NCBI GenBank assembly: GCA_011319805.1
Contig: SJRY01000071.1
Span: forward strand, 27,606 to 91,605
DNA from: Macrocybe gigantea
Lineage: Eukaryota; Basidiomycota; Agaricomycetes; Agaricales; Callistosporiaceae
Direction: 5' to 3'
Length of the DNA: 64,000 bases
Below are positions 22,886-35,500 of the stretch, piece by piece; within the stretch, counting starts at the first letter, position 1, and each line of letters starts with the position of its first letter. The position numbers and the translations under genes are program-made. Below the pieces are notes generated by a model. That model saw only the letters and a program-made list of their open reading frames with translations, was not told where the DNA came from and did no database searches.

Positions 22886-25527
22886 TCAGGGTGGGGGAGT
22901 AGGAAGCCCAGCTTTCTGCCACAAATGGAACGCGTTCCGATCCCCATTGCGCTGCGCCTTGTCTGCGGTCAAAGCAGCGAACGCCAGATCGGATCCACCC
23001 AGCGTAGCACCCACTTGGACAAGAAGATGAACAACCTCCTCGTGGCCTTGTCGTGTGGCCTGTGGAAATCGTCAGAACTGTCGTCCACGGGGAGAAAGCG
23101 AGCCACTTGCATAATATAATGCTGTATGACCTAACGTATCTCTGAGATGGACAAGCGCACCCGAACGAAGTAAAAGGTCAACGGCTCTCACATGGCCGTT
23201 CAATGCGGCCACGTGGAGAGGCGACTTGCATGAGGAAGGCTCGAGACAATTCACAATTCCCGCTGCAATGCCGCCGAACTGGCTATGTTCGGCACTGGGT
23301 GAAACGACAGCATCGCGATCATTGTTGCTGCTTGTAACGCCACCATTCGAATGCTCCAAGCAAAACTTGATCGTATCGATGTCATCTTTAGCCGCAGCAA
23401 AGTGCATGAGAAAAGGTATCATCACGGCTTCCATATTGGCCGCTTCGGCCATCGTCCATGTCCATGGCGCTGCGGCGTCCTTGGACTTCGCGTCAAGCGA
23501 GGCCAGTTGGGACGAGACCACAATTTGCGGAACGCGAGAGGGGTGTGACAAACGTGCAAAATGGGACAACACCGACTGGATGTTTTCGAGATTTTTCTCA
23601 ACCGTTGTCGGCTCGTTTGGAGCGGGCCCCGAAGGGCGAGTGAGCTCTCCCCGAAGAGGAGTCTGGATCAGCTCGCGGACTTTCTTGGCTGAGAGTTCGG
23701 GCTTGGACAGGAGGTAACTCAGTTTGGTGAGAGCACACTAAATTGGAGCGACGGTTTGTAAGGTAAACGGTTGGAACAGCCAATGAAGAGCGCGTGCCTC
23801 TGGAGTCATGTCTCCCCCAGAAACGACGCCGACTTGCAAAAGTGCCCTACCAGTCTCGTATGCATCAGATACTGAGCCTTTAACGCACTGGGTGATCGCA
23901 ACCACGACCACTCCGCGGTTGCAGGACTCTTGGAAGATTTGCATGAGATCCGCTCGCTGCGGTGCATTGCCTGCGCCAAATGTTTCCAGAACGACGCCAC
24001 GGATGGGCGGTGTGAAGAAAGCGCTTACGGTCCCGGCTGTGATTCCCGGGAACAGGCGTAGCGTAGCTGGATGACAAGTAAATAACAGATACGGCGCGAC
24101 GTGGGTTCCTCCTACCGACATCTGGACTCATCCCTATCGAAAAGTGACTTCGTGAGCGATGACTCTATCTGAAAGACACTGGAGTAGTCACGTTTGTGTG
24201 CTTTGAACTTGCGTAGACTGGTTTGACGAAGGACGTCATTCCAGTCAACGACAATGTCGATGCCGACTGAGACGTGTGTCACAGCTCAGATTCGTTTGCG
24301 ATTGGAATAGGATCATACCATTGACGAGAGGGGGGAAATTTGGGCTGCTAAAGGCGCTGAGATCGTACGACGATGTCTTCGAGACTCTGTTGCCGCGATA
24401 AAGTGTGTGATTGAAATAGACACAACATTCTGTCGTGCACGTTTCAGTGATAATTGTTCAGTAAAGAAAAGAGCGCTGTATACCTGGAATGATGAAATGC
24501 CCTGCGATTGTGAGCGCCCCCATCAGATTGTCCACAGCATCATTTCGCAACTGTGACATGGGTATTTGGGCCCCAGTCAAGATCTGAAAACCGCACTGAG
24601 AATCACAAGACAGTGAATGGTTTCTGATGTGTGACTTACGACTGTCTTTCCTAGGTCTTCCAGCATGAAACTCAGCGCACTAGATGTGTATGCCATCGTA
24701 TCTGTGCCGTGCAGTACGACAAAAGCATCAAAAGAATAGTTGAGCTCTATCTCGGTCGTAATGCGGATCCAATCTGAGCAGAAGTGAGAATGTATGTTTT
24801 TGAGTGAATAGACGGCTAAGGAGTACCGTCAATCCCGATATTGCTGCTATCTAGAAGGGGATTCCACTACTTGTTGCAAGACAGAGTCCAATCAATACAA
24901 GTACTACACGCAATACAATACATGAACTCACTTCCAGGATAGCATAACGAATTGATTTCCTTCCGTTTATAGGACCACCGGGGACTGCACCGCGCGGTGT
25001 GACAAGACTCGGAAGATGGGCTTCGTACACGTTCTCTGAAACCTGAACACATCTCGGTTGATTCTTGACATGGGACTCGTCATGCGGCGTAAGTGTAGAC
25101 GAAACGCCGATGGGACGAGATGATCGGACAAGCAGAGTGCGGTGTGGTGGCGGAGACGATGCTGTTGGGCTGGCTGGAGTTGATCGCCCACTGCCGCTGG
25201 TCCGATTTCTGAAGCTCTGCACGGACGTTGCGGTAGAAAACAAGGAATCCTGCAGAGGGTCATGGAATCTGTTTTGGCTCCTCAGCGTTTCCGTAAGGAA
25301 GTAGGGTTCTGGCACATAGCCTTGCTGGCCAACGAGCATACCGATCGTTCCTCCTGTAGCCAAGGGCTGAGCATCAGAATCAAGAATTCGTGCACATCAT
25401 GATTCTTGCCCGTGTATATGATGAGGACATGAGACTCGTCAGTAAATTGCGAGTGATCCATATTGCGATACGGGTCGATGTTCGAAGACGAGTTGAATGA
25501 GAGATGCAGGTCGATGTTGAGGTTCAA
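22886..25527 (-). CDS. Type I L-asparaginase with C-terminal ankyrin repeats
   Basis: It hydrolyses L-asparagine to aspartate and ammonia; the architecture matches the cytosolic asparaginase-plus-ankyrin proteins of eukaryotes (human ASPG type). The first catalytic threonine motif is split by an intron: SHVLIIYTG joins GTIGMLVGQQGYVPEPYFL. The second catalytic site is VVLHGTDTMAYTSSALSFML, then VILTGAQIPMSQLRNDAVDN. Later come IRGVVLETFGAGNAP and VVVAITQCVKGSV. A Ser/Pro/Thr-rich insert of roughly 80 residues sits between the two sites. Ankyrin-like segments follow: SPLHVAALNGHVRAVDLLLR, HLRDTLGHTALYYA, and RQGHEEVVHLLVQVGA. The junction between the last two could not be resolved in frame. 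The upstream Met (25527) was chosen; 25461 is an alternative. It is divergent with tryptophan synthase. Confidence 0.92.
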
Positions 25528-25715
25528 GTTCGAGCTCCGGATCTAACGGCGCTAGAGGTACGAAACAGCGAGCAGCTGTAAGTTTCAATGCCGAGCCAGT
25601 CACGACTTGCCATATAAAGCTGCCATCGTTATCTGATACCGAATTTGAATAAAAACAGTCCAGCTCAAGCCCTGACTCGTTCGCTTCACATTCTCTGCTT
25701 TCCAATCTCCAAGCC

Positions 25716-28377
25716 ATGGAGGCCCTCAAAATTGTTTTTGAACAGAAAAAGTCCGAGGTATCGATACTCGCTCAGAGACCGTGCTTTGCCATGCCTGACT
25801 CTTAGCTTAGGGCATTCCGGCTCTTGTGACGTTCATTACCGCTGGCTATCCAACACCAGCTGACACGGTCCCCATTTTGCTCGCAATGCAAGCCGGAGGA
25901 TCTGATATCATTGAACTTGGGATGCCATTCTCCGATCCCATAGCAGATGGTCCGGCAATCCAAGAGACGAATACGGTAGGTAATGCTGACATTGAACAGT
26001 TTCCATCTTTGACTTCTTTCAGGTCGCACTAAAAAATGACGTGGACTATGCCACTGTGCTAGGGCTGTTGAGAGAGGCCAGAAACAAGGGTTTGCTTGTG
26101 CCTGTCCTGTTGATGGGTGGGTATCTTCCAATTCCTCGCACAACGTGACTCCCAACCTCCTCCAGGTTATTATAACCCGATTCTAGCGTATGATGAAGAC
26201 AAAGCGATACAAGATGCCCGCGAAGCGGGCGCTAACGGTTTCATTATGGTTGACCTACCTCCGGAGGAAGCCTTGTCATTCCGGGAAAAATGTGCCAAAG
26301 CGAAGTAGGGGTCACCTTTTGCTTCATAAAGTTCATGGCACTGACTCAGTGCTTAAGCCTATCATACGTACCGTTAATCGCCCCTTCAACCACACTCCAC
26401 CGCATCAAATTTCTGGCGTCCATCGCTGATACGTTTATCTACGTCGTCTCGAAGGTATGTCGGCGTGCATTGAGTAATTCAGCTACTTCAACGTCTCATC
26501 ACAGATGGGTACAACGGGATCGTCTGAGAAAGTCGCGATGAACAGCCAACTTCCTGATATCATTGCTCGGGTGCGGCAGTATGCCACCGTACCGCTCGCG
26601 ATCGGCTTCGGAGTTGCTACACGCTATCATTACAATACCGTTGCAGAGGCTGGTGCTGATGGCGTTGTCGTGGGCAGTCGCCTGGTCTCCGTCGTCAAAA
26701 ACGCCCCCCAAGGAAAGATATCGCGACACGTGGAAGAGTACTGCCGGTCATTGACTGAAAAATCGGAGACACCTCTAAGGCGCTTACAGTCCAGTGGAAA
26801 ACCTGATGGAGAACCTGCACTCGCGGAGAAACTGGCCAATGAGAATGTTCTGCCACATCGATTCGGGAAATTCGGCGGTCAATATGTGCCAGAGGCTCTC
26901 GTCGATTGCTTGGCTGAGCTAGAAGCAGCTCACAAATCAGCCATGGCAGACCCCACGTTCTGGGAAGAGCTCAGAAGCCATTACGGCTACATGAATAGAC
27001 CCTCCAATCTTTACTTTGCAGAAAATCTGACAAAGGACGCAGGTGGCGCGAAAATCTGGCTGAAGAGAGAGGATCTGTCCGTTTGTGATAGATAATCTGT
27101 CTTCAATATCAGCTAATTCCTCTGTAATAGAAACCATACAGGATCGCACAAAATCAACAACGCGATCGGCCAGGTATGATAATCCTTACTTCAGTGCCCA
27201 GTTGCATTCTTGATCCTGGGAACAGATTCTTCTTGCTCGTCGCCTGGGGAAGACTCGTATCATCGCGGAAACTGGCGCCGGCCAGCATGGCGTCGCAACT
27301 GCTACCGTCTGTGCCAAATTTGGTCTGGAATGTGTCATCTACATGGGTGCGGAAGACGTCAGACGCCAAGCGCTCAATGTCTTCCGCATCGAAATGTTGG
27401 GTGGAAAAGTCAGCTATTTTCTCTGTCTTGCTGATCATTCGTTCACCTCTTTGCAAAGGTCATCCCCGTTCACTCCGGATCATGTACATTAAAAGACGCA
27501 GTGAACGAGGCCATGCGAGACTGGGTGACGAATCTATCGACAACACACTATCTAGTTGGCTCTGCCATCGGACCACACCCTTTCCCAACCATAGTGCGGG
27601 ATTTCCAGAAAGTGATTGGCGAAGAGATCAAGGCGCAGTTCAAGGAGGTTCGCGGCAAACTTCCCGACGCTGTCGTTGCCTGTGTAGGAGGTGGAAGTAA
27701 CGCCATTGGAACATTCTACGATTTCATTGGAGACAAGTCCGTGCGTTTGATTGGTGTAGAAGCCGGCGGCGAAGGTGGACACCCTCTTTAGTTACGCCAT
27801 GCAGCAAACTGATACTTGCCGATGACAGGTATCGACGGTGACAAGCACAGTGCAACGCTCTCAAAGGGTCAACCTGGCGTTCTACATGGCGTCAGGACCT
27901 ATATCCTCCAGTCGCCGACGGGTCAGATCACGGAAACGCATTCCATCAGCGCCGGTCTTGACTATCCCGGAGTGGGCCCTGAACATGCCTGGCTCAAGGA
28001 TTCAGGAAGAGCTGAATACGTGGTTGCTACGGACGAGGAAGCTCTCCGGGGCTTCAGGATGCTGACGCAACGTGAAGGAATCATTCCAGGTAGGTTGGCG
28101 AACAGGATGTACAGTTGTCTTCATAATTCACAACATATTCAGCGCTCGAGTCTTCGCACGCTATCTGGGAAGCCGTCCGTCTGGCCAAGACGCTCCCTCA
28201 GACAGCTGATATTGTCGTAGTGAGCAGTCGTTTCTCATCAGGCAGTGAGAAAAATCAGCTAATCGCCGTTCTTAGTGCCTATCAGGACGGGGCGACAAAG
28301 ACGTGGAACAAATATCTGAACTGCTACCAAAATGGGCAGATATTCTAGACTGGCACATTGCTCCTCATGCAGTGTAA
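25716..28377 (+). CDS. TRP5: Bifunctional tryptophan synthase (alpha-beta fusion)
   Basis: It catalyses the last two steps of tryptophan synthesis: indole release from indole-3-glycerol phosphate (alpha) and condensation with serine (PLP-dependent beta). The symbol is the S. cerevisiae name. The alpha domain starts [14 protein letters not shown] and carries [29 protein letters not shown] (both catalytic acids), and [11 protein letters not shown] linker of roughly 50 residues leads to the beta domain: [40 protein letters not shown] (PLP lysine), [28 protein letters not shown] (phosphate loop), and CLSGRGDKD. All joins are in frame. One intron uses an AAG acceptor (TTAAG) to give [15 protein letters not shown]. 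The gene is intact, with stop TAA at 28375-28377. Confidence 0.98.
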
Positions 28378-28727
28378 CGCCACGCTGGGAAATCTAGATG
28401 ACAGCTTTTGGATAGAATGGGAACTGTATTAAATGCTCGCTCTATACGGGTGATGAGAATGTATCAGTACTACTTCGGAGGTGCAAGTACTCGATATTCC
28501 TGTCTCGCGCAATCTGCAAGACTTGATGCTTTGAGAATATCTCCGAAGACAGTAATGTGGACAGCGCGTGCATTGCTTTCCCTGATATTCCTTTTGGTCT
28601 GTTCTGTATGAATCGTGCTGTGATCGAACCATCTTCTGGGCGAAGTGTGTCTTCTGATACGACTTGTTTCAATGTGGTAGGGATAGACTCTCTATTAAGT
28701 GGGGAAGTATTATGTACATGGCTTGGG
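28378..28727. other. Unassigned stretch between tryptophan synthase and the LTR element remnant
   Basis: This holds the tryptophan synthase 3' UTR and probably the deletion edge of the retroelement. A minus-strand open frame (28442-28798) overlaps it but shows no gag, protease or reverse transcriptase motif. No second LTR was found here. Confidence 0.4.
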
Positions 28728-30046
28728 TTAGGAATGAGTGAGTGGGGCAACGAGGGCGCGCTCATTGCTCGTTGGGAAATCCTCTGGCTGCATTGCATTC
28801 CCTTCGACAGGTGTCATTTCTGCTTCTGGTGTTGTCGCGATGTGATCAGCCACGTCGATCCATGCGAGCATATCTTGTACATGCTCGCGCGCCTCCTCGA
28901 GTGTCATATACCGGACATTGAATGCGCGTGGGCAGTTCGGTGCGATGTGGCCGACTTGGTGACAGCATCGGCAGACGACGGGTGTCACTGAGCATTGTCG
29001 GGTTACGTCGATGTCCACTGGGATACTGCGCGGAAGAGATGTGGGTCTTGGGGGTCCCAGCGTGGCAGTGAATTGGCCTGCCGGGCTACGCGTGGTGATT
29101 CCGTGGATTACGGAGAACATCTCGTTGGCCTGGAGGTTTCTTCGCATACACGTGCGGCGCGATACCAGGCATCGGGATCATTGTTGGCGGGCCAGTTGGT
29201 CAGCATGTTCGCCACTTGTGCTTGGATGGCGGTGCATAGGCCCTTGCGGTACTTGACGATGATATCTAGGCCATCCGTGTACCCGGCGCATTCTATTAGG
29301 TCTCGAAACTCGTCGGTGTACTCGTCTACCGACCGTTTGTCCTGATAGTACGCTGTCGTCTCAAGTCTCATGAGGGCGTCGTGCTGTTCATTCTGAATGC
29401 AGAATTCTTGTTTGAATTCCTCGACAAAGTCACGCCAGGTCAGAAACTGTGGCTGGTTGTTGCTGCGTTCGAATCGCATCCATCGGTCTACTGCCTGCCG
29501 TGCGCGCCCTCCCTTCATGTATGTCATCGCCCATTTGACTTGGGCGTCTTCATGTAGGAATTGCTGTGGGGCGAGTGCGATGTACAGCTCGCATGAGTTG
29601 AGGAACGAGTGGCCATTCTGACGTTCGCCATTGAAGTCGCCTGGGGGTGAGGGCTCGATGGTTAGCCTGTTGTGTGGCAGGGGTCCGGGAGACAGCGGAG
29701 GAAGAGGTGGGGTAGCGTGTGGAGTGTCGGGCATGTGCATTGGGGTGTCAGTCGGAGCCCTCATGAATCCGGTGGCCTTGAGCAGGTGGACCATTTGGGC
29801 TAGTTCAGCACGGAGGGATTCGACCAAGCCTCGTATGTCCTGGACCTCATTGCGGGCCGCGGCGACCTGGCTTTCAAGTGCATTGATCCGGTCGGGGTCG
29901 GCGGACGTGGTAATAGGTGCAGGCGGCGGGCTTTGGGGCACGAGGTGAGTGGGGAGGTCGGGAGCAGTGGCAGCAGATGCGGTACTGTGACTATCGTCGT
30001 CACTCTTGTCGACTCCAAAAGTGGCTATGGTTGGCCCTGTCCTCAA
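28728..30046 (-). pseudogene. Retrotransposon gag, frameshifted
   Basis: The first frame (30046 down to 29108) has a coiled coil (INALESQVAAARNEVQDIRG) and then a Retrotrans_gag-like domain: GDFNGERQNGHSFLNSCELY, WAMTYMKGGRARQAVDRW, FVEEFKQEFC, and SVDEYTDEFRDLIECAGY. It stops just after WYRAARVCEE. The next frame (29147 down to 28728) continues with NLQANEMFSV and a CCHC knuckle CRCCHQVGHIAPNC (C-x2-C-x4-H-x4-C). One missing base near 29140-29155 explains the break; it may be an element mutation or the same under-calling seen elsewhere in the window. The displayed start codon is not ATG, so the true start is unknown. Confidence 0.82.
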
Positions 30047-30059
30047 TCTTGGCTCTCAG

Positions 30060-30336
30060 TGTCGAGAGAGGACTCTACTGTTAGGGCGACCACGAGGGGA
30101 GGAAGCCTAAAGGGGAACCTAAGGTGTCGTATTGTAGCTATGTACAAACTCACCTGAAGGGGAACATAAGCTGATGTTCTCCCTTCTGGGCGTCATGACC
30201 TATATACTGACATGCGGAGTACGCCAGGCAGAATGCCTGGCCTGCACGGGGAAGTTTGTTCGGCTTGGCATCTACTAAGGGTTAGGCATGTCGGAGTGCT
30301 ATGTTTTAGGAGGGGACCGAGAGGTGTCCCCTGACA
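30060..30336 (-). repeat. Long terminal repeat (5' LTR of the gag remnant)
   Basis: Read on the minus strand, the segment begins TGTCAGGGGACACCTCTCGG at 30336 and ends CTCTCGACA at 30060, giving TG...CA ends with a short TGTC/GACA inverted repeat. A TATATA box lies near 30201-30206, suitably placed for LTR transcription. Immediately after the LTR end comes CTGAGAGCCAAG, similar to the primer-binding region that often follows fungal Ty3 LTRs. The boundaries are inferred from these signals, as no second copy exists in the window to define them. Confidence 0.6.
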
Positions 30337-31016
30337 TACTTCTTGTCTTGTTTCAGCCCCAGTTGCGGTTCGTTCTTTTATTCTTTAGCGTGTGCTTGTT
30401 ACCGAAAATGCGGTGGCGCAATTGTCTTCCAATGTGAGACGCCTGAACCCTCTGTGGATGCGCAGTCGGTACTAGCCAACGGACATGCATGGAATTCGAT
30501 TTCCGGATACGAGCACAGACCGAAAGTCCCTAATTTCGCCGGACCATAGATGATGGGTTTTTAGAACCTCGACACACGGGAATGTTAGAATCTACGACAG
30601 CCGCGTGAGATGCCCTTGAGTGGGTCCTCGGGAGATCCTCTTGCTTGTTTCCGATTATGTCCAGATCGAGCACGAAATTTGACCACAGAAAATCGATCCG
30701 GAGACTTGGTGTAGACGTGTGGATGGAGCTTCATAGAACTTGCTTGTAATTTGGTGTGATTGTGCGTCACTCGACATGCGTATGCATACCTAGAGGCCAG
30801 GTTTAGATTCTTCAAAACGAAGCACCGCTCGAGCAAGCTTATAGATCATCCAGTTCCAGCGTTGAGGCATTCATATTGTTGTCGAGGACTGGAATTGTCA
30901 GTGCAGTGATGCCATTGGCCACTTCCAAAACAGGATGTCAAATACTTAGACCCTAAACTGGTCCCGTTTCATTCAGCCAGAGCAAGTCTGACCGAGCCTG
31001 CTATTTCGTCGCCGCC
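30337..31016. other. Unassigned stretch upstream of eIF2B beta
   Basis: About 680 bp between the LTR end and the eIF2B beta start. Open frames are short and show no family motif. It should include the eIF2B beta promoter; the rest could be insertion debris flanking the LTR element. Confidence 0.4.
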
Positions 31017-32493
31017 ATGACGCCAGATTCTCATTCGGCAGCCAATCAACGTATCGTAGAAAATCTCGCATCTCGACTGAGGCGAAGGTCAGCGAATTTT
31101 TTTGTGCGCTTCGCTTTTTCTTCGACGCCGATCAATCAAGGTCTTGTCGTCCAGACAGGTAGTCGGTTCGAGAGCGACGGCATTGGAAACAGTCTTGGTC
31201 TTGCGACAGGTCATATCCAAGGCCCGATTCTCGAATATTGACCAACTGGTGGAGATCATTCGAAGCGTAGGGAGGCGCTTGGTAGACGCTCAACCAAAAG
31301 GTATTTCCTCCGCTGCTGTCGCTGCTAGACATATATCTGATATACAACATACTCCCTCTTATCGCTCAAATAATTTCAGAACACTCTGTTGGAAACACCG
31401 TCAGGAAAGTCCTCCATCATATCCGCGAAGAATACCAAACGGCCACTAGAGGAAGCGCTCCCACATCAACACAACCGCAATCTTTCTCCATTTCAAAATT
31501 CATCCTCCAGGGCCAGCCCCGCCAGCAAAGCGTCGCGCCAAAATCAGAAAGCCGGGGAACACTTAAAGAAAACGACCCGGATGACCCCGACTCATTCGCT
31601 CGTGGTTTAAAACCTGTCCTTATGGAGGCCATCCAAGACGTCCTCGACGAATTGGAGACAGTGTACGATAATGTGTCAAGAAATGCCAAAGATCATATAC
31701 ATTCAGAGTGAGCAGGGATAAAAAGTGACTACCTTCAAGGACTGATCTAATTCTTTCGGCCAAAGCGAAATCATTCTCACCCTGGGCATGTCGAAAACAG
31801 TAGAGGCGTTCCTCAAGGCCGCAGCTCATCACAGAAAGTATACTGTCATAGTCGCAGAGACTGCGCCCTCGTTAGTACCTGGTCCTGTAGCCTCGACTTT
31901 GAAATAACCGCATTTCGTCAGGTATGGCGGCCGAGACATGGCCAAGTCGCTCTCCAGATTTGGGATTTCGACTTTTCTTGTTCCTGATTCCTCGATTTTT
32001 ACGCTCATGTCCCGCGTGAACAAAGTTATCTTGGGAGCGCACGCTGTTTTCGCCAACGGCGGCATGTTTGCCACCACAGGCACATTGATCGCCGCGACCG
32101 CAGCGCATGCACATCGTACTCCCGTCGTCGTCTGTGCTGGTCAATTCAAATTGACACCCATATGGAATTTGTACCACGAGTATGGCGCTCTCGATTTTGG
32201 TGATCCAAGTAGCGTTCTTGGTTTCGAGGAAGGTGATCTGGTCGATAAGGTGGAAGTCGTCAATCCGTACTATGACTATGTGCGGCCAGAGCTAATCGAT
32301 GCGTTCATTACGAACGAGTGAGTGTTCTGTCAAATGGTGGTTCACAGCGCGCTGATAAACCTTGTCTCAGCGGCGATCATCCTCCTTCATCCATTTATCG
32401 GTATGCTTCTAACGTTCTCCCTACTAAAGATGACTGACTTCCTGTTCCAGCCTCATTAAAGAGACGTATGACGACGAGGACAATGAATTATAA
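31017..32493 (+). CDS. GCD7: Translation initiation factor eIF2B subunit beta
   Basis: This is a regulatory subunit of the eIF2B guanine nucleotide exchange factor, which recharges eIF2 with GTP and senses eIF2 phosphorylation. The N-terminal helical part reads [20 protein letters not shown] and [20 protein letters not shown]. The Rossmann-like half has [57 protein letters not shown], and [16 protein letters not shown]. The C-terminus is acidic ([11 protein letters not shown]). Several short introns were inferred. It is convergent with GUF1, with only 64 bp between the stop codons, so the 3' UTRs probably overlap. Confidence 0.95.
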
Positions 32494-32557
32494 ATTAGAA
32501 TTAGCCTGTATACCTAGATTGTATCATAATGACAGTCGCTACCGCAGTAGATGGCAG

Positions 32558-35500
32558 TTACGAAGGCTTTGTGCTCAAGATATCAAAAAAGGCTTCTTGT
32601 GGCAGTTCAACCGTGCCCATTTTTTTCAACCGACGTTTCCCTTCCTTTTGATTTTCCAAGTGCTTGAGCTTACGTTCATAGTGCCCTGACGAAGACGGTT
32701 ATACAGCTGTCAACCACACAAGCCAGCTGGATATTGGCGTTGTTACCTCCATATAAACCAGCTGTGACATCAGCCCGAAGAGCCTTCAGTGTTTCACGAG
32801 CCAGTATTTTGTGCCCCACCACCGCCTGAATAGGCACTTCGAATAATTGTCTCGGTATAACTTTGTCTGTGGATCTTGTGTGTCAGGTCACCTAAAGGAT
32901 TGATATCGACCTCACACATACGAAGCTTCTTCACCCATTGCCGTGCTATTCTGTCCTCGTCTGATCGATGAACGATGAGGGCCAGAGCATCAACAGGCTT
33001 GGAATTCAGCAGGAACGACATCTGTCAAGGGAAAGTTCAGCGGTGAGGAAATTTGATAATGTTGTATTTTCCAACCTTGGCCAGGTCACTGCTCTTGTAC
33101 CCGGCATCTTCATAGCTGCGTACACCAGTAGGACAAGGTCTGATCAATACCGAGAAAGCATGGAACCTACTCGAAGCTAGCGAAGCCAGAACTACGACTC
33201 TTCAACTGGTCGAAGAAATCGGTGACAATTTCGCTCAGTGGCAGAATGCATGTTAATATGATAAGTGGCGATGAGCCACCAACATCTAGATAGCGATGGT
33301 CTAGATCTCTCGCTCTACGCGAGTAGCATAGTTCCATCATGTCTCCAAAGTATTCTGTGGCAGCGAGGGCGGCGTTAAGTGGTAAATTTATGGGGAAAAA
33401 AAAGTCGATACCAACCCTCAGGAACGATGATGGATGCCTTGACGACGGGCTCCTGCACTTTCTTTATTCGCGTTGCGGTATCGAGAATGTCGGGAAATTC
33501 GGCAGGGTTGCTGATGTAGACTTCCTTGTCGCGGTATACCACTGCTAGGGATGAGCCGAGGAAGGGTTTCAATCAAATACAACTCACCTTTATATGGTAC
33601 CGTTGGCGCGGTAATGATGACATTAGCATCGTACTCATCCTCGAGCCGTTGACGAAAGACATCCATGTGCAATGTCCCCAGAAACCCAAGTCGGCATCCT
33701 TGGCCTAGAGCAGCCGATGATTCTCGCTGGACAGTGACACTCCGATCGGTCAGAGTCAGCTAAAGATGGCCGCGGGTCGGACAGATATCTACAGAAGTGG
33801 AAAGACTTGAGCACTTACCCGTTTTATCGATTCCTCAAGCTTCGGGAAGTCGTTGCTGTCGACCGGAAATATGCCAGCGAATACCTGTCAGGATCCATGT
33901 TGATGTTAGGCTAGTTGGCGTGTCATTATTTGATCAGCCTTTACCATCGGCTTTGCGGGTTTGAATCCCGGTATAGGCTTGACAGAGACGCCGACTCGGT
34001 GAAATGTGTCGCCAATGTGCGCTATCAGGAAGCATAAGCAAAAGGCATGGCATACGCCAGGTTCTAGATGCATTTTGCATTACCTTCTGAAGATTCCTTC
34101 ATGTTGCATGCTATATATCCGACCTGACCAGCATGAAGGCTTTCGGTCGATACTTCTTCAGGATGCATAATACCCAACTCCGTAATCTCGTATTTCTTGC
34201 CGGAATGGCAAGACGCAATCTTATCTCCTGGATATACTGTATCAGCAAATGCATTATTTAATTCCGTAGAACGAAACCTTTTTTCAATGAACCCTGTCTG
34301 ATGTTTATGAGTGATATTACACCGCGGTATCGGTCATACCTAATCCGAACAATTAGTGTTACAGTGCAAGCTGTTTGCTCGGGAAGACTAGCATTGAATC
34401 AAACAAGAAAGCCTTGAGCGGGGCCTTCTCGTGGCCATCTGGAGGAGGAATGCGTTCCACAATAGCATCCAGAACTTGTTCAACATTTTTGCCTGTTTTG
34501 GCGGAGATTTGGATTATATCCCTAGGATTGATTCCAAAAGTTGATTCCATCTGGGCCGCAACCCGTTCAGGTTCTGCAGCGGGTAGATCTATCTGCGGGG
34601 CCTCAGTCCCCAAGTTCCCGGCAAGATGGTGGGCCAACCTTGTTCAATACTGGTATTATTGTCAATCCCTTTTCGCGCGCGTTATGAAAGACGGATATTG
34701 ACTGTGCTTGAACCCCTTGGCTTGCGTCAACCTGGAAGAGATTTGCTAGAGTTCTGAAACGTCCTGAATACACATACTAGGAGTAGTGCACCTTGGCATG
34801 CAGCCAAAGAACGGGAAACCTCCCAAGAGAAATCGACATGTCCCTACATCGATGACTATATTAGCAAGAAATGTGAGATGCACGTGTGAGCATTGACTCA
34901 CTGGTGTGTCTATGAGATTCAACATGTACGTCCGTCCCTTCTTATTATACAACATGCTGGCGAAAGTGAGCGACGTGTGTTACATGGTTTGTATTGGTAT
35001 TTACCTGGCTGTCTGAGCCTTGACTGCAATCACCTCAGAAAGACCATGCTGCGATGTTAGATAACCACTCACCAGTTATGCCCCGTTCCCGTTCTACCTT
35101 TAATTTATCCAGCACTTGTTCATTCTTACCCGTTGATTTTTTCTCAATCGTTCCTGTCAGCTATCGGAGCGTCAGCGGGCATATTCATATCACTGTATCA
35201 TAGCGAACCTCAAGTAGTCTGCATCACATATTCAGTATAAGGAGAAAAGCACATGAAGAACAGGGCCTACCGGTCTGCCAGTGTCGATTTGCCATGGTCT
35301 GCAACAAGAAAAAAAACAAAAGTTAATGCGTCCTTGACTGAAGAACATCAACATATCTACCAATGTGCGCGATAATAGAGAAATTCCTAGGTAGAACCGT
35401 CATAAAACCAGTAGAGAATCAAGCTGCACACTTGCCTCAATAAGTCACGGGTATAATCCTTCATTGTGGGGACTTTCTGTGTTTGTGTCTTGTTCGATGA

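Larger units (their letters stand above)
28728..30336 (-). mobile_element. Truncated Ty3-type LTR retrotransposon (5' LTR plus gag)
   Basis: An LTR-like segment (30060-30336) is followed in the minus direction by a gag gene with a capsid-type domain and a CCHC zinc knuckle. No protease, reverse transcriptase, RNase H or integrase is present, and no 3' LTR was found before the tryptophan synthase gene. The element is therefore a 5' remnant, unable to move on its own. It sits between tryptophan synthase and eIF2B beta, in the only evident transposon-derived tract of the window. Confidence 0.82.

Noticed and set aside
22856..23119. Small plus-strand gene at the end of the CSM1 unit
   Set aside because: It is the antisense shadow of the asparaginase ankyrin C-terminus.
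25716..28377. Separate bacterial-like trpA and trpB genes suggesting transfer
   Set aside because: The alpha-beta fusion with introns is the normal fungal arrangement.
33950..33980. tRNA T-arm-like GGTTTGAATCCCGG
   Set aside because: It is inside a GUF1 exon (coding for a conserved segment on the minus strand); no A-box is found at suitable spacing.
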